Below are positions 1 to 11,259 of a stretch of DNA of 64,000 nt, one piece after another. The stretch covers positions 62,001 to 126,000 of the forward strand of contig QNQO01000454.1 in the NCBI GenBank assembly GCA_003290165.1. Reading direction: 5' to 3'. The notes beneath the pieces are model-generated. The model made no database searches, was not told the origin of the DNA, and saw nothing but the letters and a program-made list of their open reading frames with translations. The position numbers and the translations under genes were made by a program. Source of the DNA: Berberis thunbergii (taxonomy: Eukaryota; Streptophyta; Magnoliopsida; Ranunculales; Berberidaceae). The first letter of the stretch is position 1, and each line of letters opens with the position of its first letter.

Positions 1-364
1 TTGAAGTTTTGTGTCAATTAATCATGTTGATCTTGAGTAGATGTTCAAAGCTTTGTGGGTATTTGATGTTTTGATTCAATCATGTTGATCACTATTGGAT
101 GCTTTTCTGTACTGGTGGGGGACAAAGTTATGGACTTTTCAATTAGATTGATTTCTTGAAATTTCAAAGTATGTTAAAGTCTTGTAGAATACTAGAACCT
201 CATTTTTAATCTTATGGTTTTGTGCATTTGAGTCCATGATAACATGGTCTTTTTGTATGGTGGCATCACCTGTAGACTAGTTGTTTACTTCATTTCTTCA
301 TTGTCCATTTTGCTTGTGGGTTGGATGTGGGTTTCGTTATCATGGAGGGGTATGAAGGATAAGG

Positions 365-626
365 GTAGAGCTCCCTGATGCTTATCCGTACAAATCTCCA
401 TCAATTGGATTTGTTAATAAGATCTACCACCCAAATGTTGATGAGATGTAAGCCTATTGAATCTTAAAACGCCGTGTTTCGGTTTTGAGTTAATTTCAAG
501 TGGTTGTGATTTGTCTATCTACGTAAGGAGAAATGTTATAACTGAAAATGTTTCATTGGGTTTCAAATTTCAGGTCAGGCTCTGTTTGTTTGGATGTTAT
601 CAATCAAACCTGGAGCCCCATGTTTG
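365..626 (+). pseudogene. Ubiquitin-conjugating enzyme E2 fragment (UBC4/5/6-like)
   Basis: Two exon pieces are visible. The first (about 365-447) reads [16 protein letters not shown] then [10 protein letters not shown], and breaks at a GTAAG donor in phase 2. The second (574-626), after a TTTCAG acceptor, reads SGSVCLDVINQTWSPMF and ends at a GGTAA donor. The HPN motif and the segment with the E2 catalytic cysteine (SVCLDV) are both present, matching the plant UBC4/5/6 subgroup of class I E2 enzymes, which pass ubiquitin from E1 to substrate or E3. Only about 45 residues of the roughly 190 usual for this subgroup are here. No start, N-terminal helix or C-terminal half was found, so this is a fragment and not a working gene. 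Reading frame and splice sites are still intact, suggesting recent capture or duplication. Confidence 0.8.
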
Positions 627-1199
627 GTAAATAACAAACTAGATCATTGTCTTCTCTGAATAAGATTGTTATATTTTCGTTAAAGAATTAAATATGTTTT
701 TTTACACGGGCTGTAGTTCATTGGTCATGTTCAGTTCCTGACAATGGATTTTATATGTTTCAGATCTAGTAAACTGATGTTTTAGGATTGGTGTTTTACA
801 ATGCTTAACATTTGTCTTAAATACTGATGATGCAAACATGCTTGAAGTGTTGGTATAGAGTAATGGGTTGGGCATACTATAATAGTGTATCAAGGTTTAT
901 ACTATAAACATGTTTTAAAGTTATTATGAAAGAATCATTCACTTTTATGCACTGCATTTGGTGGTGTTTAAATTACTTTCATTTAGGCGATTTGTTTCAG
1001 ACAGAAATTCCTTGAAAACAGGGTAAAAAGAGAAGCGCGAGTTAGAGGGAAAAAAAACACTTGTAAAGATGCCCATTTTATTTTGTTTTAGTGGTGAAAT
1101 ATATTCCTTGTCCCGCCCATTCACATAATAGAATATTATTTTGAGATAAAAAGTTTGGTTGAATGTCATTGTCAACCTCAATTTCGCCTGTAGGTCTTG

Positions 1200-1585
1200 T
1201 CTTCTCGTGGAAAGTGGCGATTAAAATGCAATATGATTTGTCAAGTTTCTAGTGGACTCGGAGGTATCTGGTGTTCTCTTACCCTAGTAGTATGAGGAAG
1301 ACACCTCAATTCCTTACATCGCTTGCCTTGTGTGAGATGAAGTGTGGGTTGGTAAACACAATGATGGTTTCACGAATTGATTTTATGGTTATGGGACTGA
1401 TGTTTGTGCTCTTGGCGGGTTGGTAAACACAATGATGGTTTCACGAATTGATTTTATGGTTATGAGACTGATGTTTGTGCTCTTGGCAGTGTCGTCTACG
1501 TGGGAAGATTGATTCCAATGGCGTTGTAGCAGCTTTTCTAGAAGAGCGGCTGAATATGGGTCTCAATTTTATTCTATCTGCTGAG
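1200..1585 (+). pseudogene. TOM40 mitochondrial outer-membrane import channel fragment
   Basis: The segment 1489-1585 reads [20 protein letters not shown] followed by GLNFILSAE and a GTAATT donor. This closely matches the C-terminal strands of plant TOM40, the beta-barrel pore of the mitochondrial protein import complex. A degraded upstream piece (1200-1285) reads NMICQVSSGLGG, resembling the KMVASGQVASTG region of the same protein. Between them, a stretch reading roughly VSRIDFMV is compatible with the next TOM40 strand but lies inside a 71-bp tandem duplication. The last exon and most of the roughly 310-residue protein are missing. I infer a captured or duplicated two-to-three-exon piece that cannot make a barrel. 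The first segment is the less certain part. Confidence 0.7.
1346..1487 (+). repeat. 71-bp perfect-register tandem duplication
   Basis: Two head-to-tail copies (1346-1416 and 1417-1487) begin GGGTTGGTAAACACAATG and end GTGCTCTTGGC. I see one difference between them (atgGgact versus atgAgact). The unit includes degraded TOM40-like coding sequence, and the second copy joins the better-preserved TOM40 exon at 1488. Confidence 0.9.
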
Positions 1586-2109
1586 GTAATTCTTGTCTTT
1601 TCTTGCTTCTGGTTTATGTGGTTCCTAAGGGTATCATTAATTCCAAAACAATTTTTTTTTCTTATGAGAGAAGTACTTGTATCCTTTATTTTTGTTTTGT
1701 GAAATGCGGCGTGGGTGCCCAAAAACATGACCTGTTTAAAGCTACTTCTTTACAATGATGCAGGTCTCATGGCAAAACTATTTTTGAAATTTAGTTACCT
1801 ATATCTGTGATTAATCAGTTTAAAGCTTTTAGTTTTACAGTGACTTGTTTGGTCACAGATTGATCATCAAATGTGTATTCTTAGCACAAACAAATGTGTC
1901 TTACATAACTGGAGGTCGTGGTTTGTAAAAGTGGTATACAAGAGACACAAGTATAGTCAATGGATTTTAATATGTATCAACATTTGGTTATTAATTGTAG
2001 TCTACTTATGTCCTTGGAGGTTCAGTATTGTCTACATGTTTCTGTTTTTCCTTTTCCTTTGTCTTCCTAACTTTTCAAATATTATACGGTCTTAATGCCT
2101 TCTATGTGA

Positions 2110-2710
2110 TCCAGTTTGGTATAGAAACTATACCATACCATAGAGATTACAAGGTGTCGCTACAAAGAGAAAAACTTCTTTTCAGGAAGGTATTTTCATG
2201 ATGCATTTGTGTATTCCTTTTATTTATTTATTTTTTTAACAAACATTGTGATTCCAATTCCCATTTATTGTTATCCGTGTCTGAAATTCATGTAGAAATC
2301 ATTAAATGCTATGAGTGAGGCGGAGGTGTTGAAACCAGCTGTTCAAAGAAAGATTGAAGAGTTTAACAGAATAAGTACAAGCCAAGTAAATGGGTGGAGT
2401 CCCATCAAACTAATTACAGTGATTCTTCTCTGGATTGGCCTCCTGTCAAAAAGTTCCCTCCTACCAGCCGAGAAATTCATATAGTTGTATCTTTTTAATA
2501 TATATTCAATAACCAACATTTCTCCTTGATCTTGATTCGTGTTATTCTTGATTACTCCTCGCATGACTTGTCGAATTTTCTGCTATCCTCTGATAGATAC
2601 CTGGATATGTTGGAAGAGGAGGAACATACGAGGTTCCACGTATTCAACATGATGAATATTCACTTTCTAAGCCAAACCCAGTGGAGCAGCAGTTGCGCAA
2701 ATTGTAAGGT
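2110..2710 (+). other. Unassigned exon-like segments of one or more captured genes
   Basis: Three stretches look like coding exons flanked by plausible splice sites but match no family I can name. The first (2113-2190) reads TIPYHRDYKVSLQREKLLF and ends at AAG|GTATTT. The second (2296-2475) reads SLNAMSEAEVLKPAVQRKIE and, after a frame change, continues as a Pro/Lys-rich segment. The third (2607-2706) reads IPGYVGRGGTYEVPRI then PVEQQLRKL and ends before GTAAGG. They could come from a single gene. All lie on the plus strand, like the identified fragments on either side. The flanking DNA at 627-1195, 1590-2100 and 2710-3000 is AT-rich and intron-like, with nothing recognisable. Confidence 0.3.
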
Positions 2711-3253
2711 TCTATGCTTCTATTTTGTATTGATTTCTATAAACGTGATTAGTTCAATGATAGAATTTTGTTTTAATTCTCTGGATTCTCCATCCAGCTC
2801 TCTTACATAAACTCTCATAACAGAGTAGTTGACCTTTGAACGTGGTTTGTATATTTTCTGCTATATGCTTTCTTAGGGTCAAAATGAAAAACATTGTGAT
2901 TTGAAGATACTCCAAGTAGAAGGGGTATTGTGATTTGATTGCTATAAATAAGAGTTAGCAAAAGAAATAAGGGAATTCATTCTGTAAGAAAATCATTGTA
3001 CAGTGAGCTTTGCTCCTAGGAGATTGACAATCAGAATTAGCAGAAGTCTGGCTTTTGGGATTCCTTTACATCAAGGTACTAATTTCATTTCACATTGTTA
3101 CAATTGGTGCTTCTTTCTTGTTGATATTGTAGATATTGCAAGAATCTTTAATGTAACTAAATTTTAATGCAAACTTATCTGCTCTGTCCAGCAATGATTT
3201 GTTATCATCTCATCACCTGTTATTCCTTAACTAATTTTCATACCATTGTATAG

Positions 3254-5120
<1,867 letters not shown>

Positions 5121-7610
5121 CCGCCTCTTAATGACAAGTGCTGCTAATCATTCATTACATGGCCTAACATCAGTATTGTACATGGCACATCAAACATGAT
5201 GCTATAGAAATATCTAGGTTGTGTATTTTTACATTGTCTATCAGTAGATAACTAGCTTTTGGATGCAGAAGCTGTGTTTTTAAGCTTCATATTGTAAATT
5301 ATTCTTCTTTTATATGTTTTCCATTATTTATAAATGTTTCTGCAGATAATTGAAACCACGATAAGATCAAATTTCAAAGCATAATTTGAAAACCTTACTT
5401 AAAAGAAAGAGAAAAATAAAGAAATTGGAAAAGAAGTTACTCGTTCCTCATCTTAGGAAGGCCATATATTGGTTTGGGAGTGGCTTTTGATGCTCACTTT
5501 TTGGAACTCAGAAAATTATGTTGTCGCATAAGTGGCCTGGCATAAAATATTTAATGATTAGCGAAGGATAAGGAAACCAAATCAGATAAGATGGATTATG
5601 GATGATACTAGAAATGAGTGATTTTTAGGAATAACTGTAATTCTTGAATGGTTGAGATGTTTAGTTGGGGTACCTGCATGTATTGATTCCCCGGGCATGT
5701 ATATCTTTCAACACGGTAGCTAACAAGTTCAATAATAGTTTCATATGTATATAAACCTTGCCATTTCTCTCTTTTGTTCTTACCCACATTCATATCCCAA
5801 ATCCTAATAAAGTAAATACCTGTTAGTATGTTGTAGTGTTGTATCAAATTTATTACAAGAAACTATGTTGTATGAGCTAGCCTGGTGATGGTTTGGATCA
5901 TTGAGGTCAGAACTATCAAGCTTCTCAATCTTAATTTTAACTTCGTGTATGCTAGACTGAGCCTAGGTTTATCATGAAACTATTACGTATCATTGTTGCA
6001 TTGTTAGAAGGACAGAGAAGGATCTTGCAGGGTGAGGTGACTGGAGAGGTAAGAAGTTACAACTGGATTATGTTTTTCTGATTTTAATGTATATTGGGAG
6101 GTGAAAGTAGCAGCATTAGATCTTGTTAATGTTTTTAGGTACGGAAAGCAAATTGTCTAGTAGAGTGTCTGAGCACATGCTGCATAAGCTGAAGGACACG
6201 ATCCAACTGGGGGGGGGGCACTTCAAATTCTTTTACGTAGTCCTAAATTTCTACTGAACCTTTTACCTGTTTCTTATTTCTCTCCCTTTTTTTGGCTGGG
6301 GTATGGTGAAAATAATAGGATGCACTCAGTGTCATGTTTCAAGTATAAAAGAATTTTGTTGAGTTGGCTTCCAATTTATTATTCCCTGTTAAGTCTTCTG
6401 CTTGACCACTTTGTTATTCTCCAAAGTTCAAACAGCTAATGTAAGTGAATGTTATTCTTTCTTGTGAAGTTGAGCCGCTATTTTGAGGAGTGGGAGGAAA
6501 AAAAATATAGATATAAGGTAGTTTACTGGGGACTGTGCACTCAGCCAGTATGGGAAGACTGCAAACCCAATCTGCAAGTGATCAATCTTTCTATTACCCC
6601 CTGAAATTTATAGGGCATGTTTGTCTGTCATTGAGTACTGACTAATTTTTATATTGCAGGACTTTGAAGGTCTGAGCCAATACAGAGTATATTTGTTAAA
6701 GGTTTTGATACCTCCCTTGGCCATGATGAGGTAAAAATCCATACAGAGTTGACTCATGAAACTCTTTTCTTGATTTTGAATCATTTACAGCTGATATTTT
6801 ATATAAATAATAGTTAATAAAAGCTTAAAGAATAGTGATATGTTTATTGCAAACAAAGTCAAAGTGGCCTCTTTTCCTGAGCTCATGAACTTCAGCATTG
6901 GAGGTGTACACGTACTTAAAAATACGGCTTTATGGGAAGATATGTTTTGTCTATGCATTGATTAGTCCTTTCAGACATTGTCTTGTTACAATCATTTTCT
7001 CATAGACTTGTCTGCAGAGTTAATCTCTTAAAGACTTAAACTAGTTGGTACTTTCTGTTGTGAATAGGCTTGTATCTGTTTTTTATTTTTTTCTGTACCT
7101 TTCCATGTTCTGAGCATGCTATCCAAGAGTACAGTTTCCTCAGTTTGGCAGATTAAAGGCATTTATCTAGCAGCTCAGTGAAGCAGTTTGGAATATTACA
7201 TTGTATATAATGATTTATGCATCCCATGTTGTCTTGTGCATTTAGGTATTTAATGTTGGTAAGCTATAAGTGGAGATATAATAGTACAGACTTCACTTAC
7301 TGTATTTTCTGTTACAACATGACGTCTTTCTTGTATGCATTCACGAGGTTAGGTGAGATTCCTTGGACCTATTGTGCAATTATTCAATGTAGTGAAAAAT
7401 CATGGAAGAGACAAATATATCTTCTCTTAGGAAACTTCCATGTCTAGCAGTGTCAAATTGAAGTCTTGAACGGTGATGCTAATATTGCTTGCCTTCTTAT
7501 TTCTTCTTTATGTTCGTCATAATCATCATTGGAGTAAATGATGCTAAATTGGGGGAGGTTTCCGTACTTATTCCCGATAATACTGCTAGTGCATTTAAGA
7601 ATTTCTATAG
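5121..7610 (+). other. Intron-like spacer with unassigned exon-like scraps
   Basis: AT-rich sequence with no recognised gene. Weak exon-like stretches occur at about 6469-6580 (reads SRYFEEWEEKKYRYKVVYWG, then LCTQPVWEDCKPNLQ) and at about 6661-6730. The first has a moderately complex composition and an upstream pyrimidine tract, and could be an exon from another captured gene. A G9 run lies near 6211-6220. Nothing else stands out. Confidence 0.3.
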
Positions 7611-7617
7611 TTTACAG

Positions 7618-7711
7618 GGGTTGGAAGGTTGTATCTGTACACGGAGACAAATCTCAAACTGATCGCACAAAGTCACTTTCATTGTTCAAAGATGGAACAT
7701 GCCCTTTAATG
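7618..7711 (+). pseudogene. DEAD-box RNA helicase exon fragment (RH5-like)
   Basis: A single exon follows a TTTACAG acceptor and reads GWKVVSVHGDKSQTDRTKSL, then SLFKDGTCPLM, ending at ATG|GTAATC. This is the C-terminal RecA-like lobe between motifs IV and V of plant DEAD-box helicases of the RH5 type (VVSVHGDKSQ..RTK.L..F). The next segment of the real protein (VATDVAARGLDIP) is absent. These proteins unwind RNA, often in ribosome biogenesis. Here only about 30 of several hundred residues remain, so it is a captured exon and not a gene. Reading frame and both splice sites are intact. Confidence 0.75.
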
Positions 7712-8212
7712 GTAATCAGTCACTTCAAAACTTTAGACATATTACTGTTTTAAGAACAATGACAGCAGCTGTAATGCATCCATGTGGGTTACCTTCTTTC
7801 ACCCCTAATGTTTCCATGTAATTGAATGATGTTGTCAAGACCAAAGTATGGTGTTAGATGCTTTGACTTGAATCTTGTTTCCCTTGAGTATAAGTGAAGT
7901 CCTTGTGTTCTCTAGCATAGTTAAACAAACTATTTCCTAGTAGCAGCTATTCATAGTTACATGTTTTTTATTCTTAATGCTTACTAGATGTCACATGTTT
8001 GTGGCTCTGTTGCCTGTTCATTTGCAATTCGAGTAACTAATTTTGTTTCGTCATGGCTTGATTCTTGTAGGATTGGATGCTGAGGAGTCATGTGAGGCAA
8101 GAGATGTGGAGAAACAAAAGGCAGTTGCAGCTGTTAACATCTTTTCCTTGTTTACACACTATAGTGAGCTAACAGGCAGATTGGTGTGTGGGAAGAGATG
8201 TGGCTCAGTTGG

Positions 8213-8387
8213 GATGGGTACTCTTGGTTCATCCAACCTCTGGACTTGACGCTAGAACAGCAGCAATTGTGATGAGAACAATGAGAAACACAGTGGACAC
8301 AGGACGAACTATAGTGTGCACCATTCACCAATCTAGCATTGACAAATTTGAAGCTTTCAATGAGCTATGCAAACTTCAAGAGTAGAG
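8213..8387 (+). pseudogene. PDR-type ABCG transporter fragment
   Basis: The frame reads [20 protein letters not shown], then [20 protein letters not shown]. This is the nucleotide-binding domain from just after Walker B through the D-loop (SGLDAR) and the H-loop histidine (TIHQ) of full-size ABCG (pleiotropic drug resistance) transporters, which use ATP to export hydrophobic compounds across the plasma membrane. The Walker B acidic residues are lost (LLVHP in place of a FMDEP-like motif), and the usual proline after HQ is serine. The frame stops at 8385-8387, and no transmembrane domain follows. The frame upstream of about 8210 does not resemble the family. It sits only 230 bp from the CACTA subterminal repeats. 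Confidence 0.8.
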
Positions 8388-8612
8388 AACCAATGATGTT
8401 GTTCCACTTTCTTTGTATTTGAGATATTATTTGATAGATTTTGTGACTCAATGTAATACATTATCTTATTAATTACATTACTTTGCCTCCATTCATGGAA
8501 ATGTTTAAGTTTGGCACATTAAAAATTTTATTTTCTAGAAATAAAACTTATAAGATGTAATAAAAAGTCATTTGATAGCAAAAAAAAAAACATTATTAAA
8601 AAAAAAAAATTT

Positions 8613-8949
8613 GCCACGGCTTAACACTGTGGCTAATTATTGCAATGGCTAAAAACCGTGGCTAGTACTGGCCACGGCTTAAAACCGTTGCTAAAACTAT
8701 TGCAACGGCTTAGAACCGTGGCCATAACTTGCAACGTTTTTAAGCCGTGGCTAAGATTGTGGCAACGATTTATAACCGTGGCTAAATCATCAACCGTCCT
8801 CGAGATAAAACCGTTGCTAATATTTTAGCCACGGTTTTTAGCTGTTACTGGGGATTTAGTGACGCCTCTACAGCCCACGGCTCTAAGCCGTGACAATGGG
8901 TTACCCCCACGGTTTAAAACCGTTGCTAACGGGTATTTTTGGTGTAGTG
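8613..8949 (-). repeat. CACTA subterminal repeat block and terminal inverted repeat
   Basis: About ten degenerate copies of a 20-24 bp palindromic motif, consensus near GCCACGGCTTAAAACCGT followed by TGCTAA, occur in both orientations at roughly 34-bp spacing. The block ends in ACGGGTATTTTTGGTGTAGTG, whose reverse complement starts CACTACACCAAAAATACC. This is the classic layout of an En/Spm-type end, where clustered subterminal motifs bind the element's TNPA-like protein. A poly(A)-rich tract precedes the block. Confidence 0.8.
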
Positions 8950-8951
8950 TA

Positions 8952-9480
8952 AACACACATGTCTCTTGAAGAGATGAAAACTGCCAGGAGAAAAAATGAA
9001 TAGGAAAGGGAAATGCATTCAAGGAAACGGGAAAGGAGGGAAGAGAGAAGGCGAGACGGCAGACCACGGGAAGATAACGGTCAATCAAAGAAACATCAAA
9101 ATGGTGGAAGGACCGAGTCCAACCAGCGGGAATCCAATAAGTCACAATCGGCACGACCCAATCACTAGTGGATAACCAGCGTAATGAAAAAGGAATACAA
9201 GCCATACACGACACTAAATACAAGTAGGATCAACATCCTGAAGTACATGGCGAATTGGGATAACGTCAAGTGACCACCCAGGATGAGAGGAGACCTAGAA
9301 GGAATAGACAAAAGCAGGTACTGTTCCTTCCACAAGGATCACGGGCATGATACCTAAGACTGCTTGAAGCTGAAAGAAGAAATTGAGCATTGAATCCAAA
9401 GAGGACGACTGGACGAATTCATTGGAATGCTAGACAAACAGTTAAAAGTGAAAGAAAAGGCAGATACCACCAGCACATGA
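8952..9480 (+). pseudogene. Gag remnant of element A
   Basis: The sequence from 8952 aligns with B's gag (minus strand from about 56277). At 9311-9340 the frame reads YCSFHKDHGHDT, then a stop where B has Glu, then DCLKLKEEIEH, another stop, and GRLDEFIGMLDKQLK. The C..H...GHDT.DC..L...IE pattern is the compact zinc-binding signature at the end of Tat-lineage gag. Several stops and indels make it non-coding. The protein would package element RNA in the cytoplasm. The spacer 9481-10019 holds no recognisable protease or polymerase domain. Confidence 0.7.
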
Positions 9481-10019
9481 TTGAAATAACAATCTAGGGA
9501 ACTGATATACGCTCTATACTACATCTACCCCAACAAAGAAACACCTTCCACTCGAGCAGACCTATATCGAAGCAGGAAGATTAATGTCTTGAAGACATTT
9601 GCACTGATCGACTCAAGGACTCTATCAACGGATGCAAATTCAATCTGAATTATCAACAAAAGAATTAACAATGACGATCCATCAAGCTTCAGCAAGTGAC
9701 GCCAAGCGAGGACCAGTAGCGGGTCAAGTGAAAGAGGTCATAATTAAACGAAAAAGAGCAACAAAGGCACGAACCCCCAACACGAGGATAGACATCAACC
9801 AAGCCATGATCAAAAGGAAAAAAACAAATCATTCCCCAATGTAGCGTAACTGCTCCAGAAAAATGATCGTTAGGGATGGTCGAGACATCCAAAAAGGAAA
9901 ATCAATTAAATTACAAATTCAGTATCATCATCCCACGAAGGATAAAAGCTTCGAAATGAAGCCATGCAAAACAATCAACATATAAAGCCAAAAGGAATCA
10001 GGATGCAAGTCGGATACAT

Positions 10020-10960
10020 ATAATAAACTTCTGGTCTGATCAACCAACGAAGTAAAGGTTGAACGAATGAGTCAACCAAGTAAAAACGACTTCGGGTAGA
10101 CTAGAACGTCGAACCACCGAAGCAAAGGTTGGACAAACGAGTCAACCAAGTAAAAGCAATTTCGGGTCGACTAGAACCTCGAACCAACGAAGTAAAAGTT
10201 GGTTGAACGAGTCAACTAAGTAAAAATGACTTCGGGTCGACTAGAACATTGAACCAACAAAGTAAAAGTTGAACGAAAGAGTCAACTAAGTAAAATGACT
10301 TTGGATCGACTAGAACGTTGAACCAACAAAATAAAAGTTGGATGAACGAGTCAACTAAGTAAAAGCAACTTCGTATCGAGTAGAACGTTGAACCAACGAA
10401 GTAAAAGTTGGACAAATGAGTACGTCAACTAAGTAAAAGCGGCTTCGGGTCGATTAGAATGTCGAACCAACAAAGTAAAGGTTAAACAAATGAGTCAACC
10501 AAGTAAAAACAACTTCGAGTCGACTATAACGTCGAACCAACGAAGTAAAAGTTGGAGCAACGAGTCAACTAAATAAAAATGACTTCGGGTCGATTAAAAA
10601 GTTGAACCAACAAAGTAAAGGTTGGACAAATGAGTCAACCAAGTAAAAACGACTTCGGGTCGACTAGAATGTCGAACCAACGAAGTAAAGGTTGAACCAA
10701 AGAGTTGTAAAAGCAACTTCGGGCCGACTAGAATGTCGAACCAATGAAGTGAAAGTTGGAAGACCGAGTCAACTAAATAAAAGCAACTACGGGATGAATG
10801 AAACATCAAACCAACGAAGCAAAACTTGAATAAAGCGATTTCGGGTCAACCGGACCGTCGAGCCAACGAAGTAAGAACTGAGCGAATAAACCAACTCGAA
10901 AGAAGCAAATTTCGTGTTGATCAAAATATCAAATCAGTAAAACAAACGATGAAGGAACAA
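10020..10960 (+). repeat. 70-bp tandem array in element A
   Basis: About 12-13 head-to-tail units. The word GTCAAC recurs at 10071, 10141, 10211, 10281, 10350, 10424, 10494, 10564 and 10634, a spacing of 69-74 and mostly exactly 70. Each unit carries CGACTTCGGGTCGACTAGAA and AACCAACGAAGTAAAAGTTGG. Units toward 10700-10960 are shortened and diverged. The reverse complement of the same unit forms the array at 54405-54895 in element B. Known: 3'-region arrays of Tat/Ogre elements can seed satellite DNA. Confidence 0.9.
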
Positions 10961-11259
10961 GCAAACAAAACAGGTTTCTCACAGAAGCTCCGAGACAAAC
11001 AACATGAGGTTGAGACAGACATATTAGAGTGTAGGAGAATTCAAATAAGCAAAAGTCAGACAGAACAAAAATATAGCTGTAAAAATCAAAGCTGGAGTAC
11101 AAATCATTTTGACAATAGTGACCGACCTATAAAAGGTACATGCAACATGAACGAAGTCAACAAGATGAACCACGAGTACGAAGAAAAGTAAAGGAGAAAA
11201 TTCTTGTTCTTTCATGAACAACTATACTATTACATTCAATGAAGAAAGTAAAGGAGCAA

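Noticed and set aside
7712..7753. Continuation of the helicase frame past 7711 (VISHFKTLDI)
   Set aside because: It loosely recalls VATDVAARGLDI, but a GTAATC donor at 7712 and loss of the motif suggest intron sequence.
8043..8249. Plus ORF overlapping the start of the ABCG fragment
   Set aside because: It is in another frame from the ABCG match and resembles no protein.
10212..10809. Minus-strand ORFs across the 70-bp array
   Set aside because: Repeated peptide products of a tandem array with a period not divisible by three. Not protein-like.
10020..10960. CRISPR-like regular spacing
   Set aside because: Units are contiguous homologous repeats with no unique spacers, in a plant retroelement.
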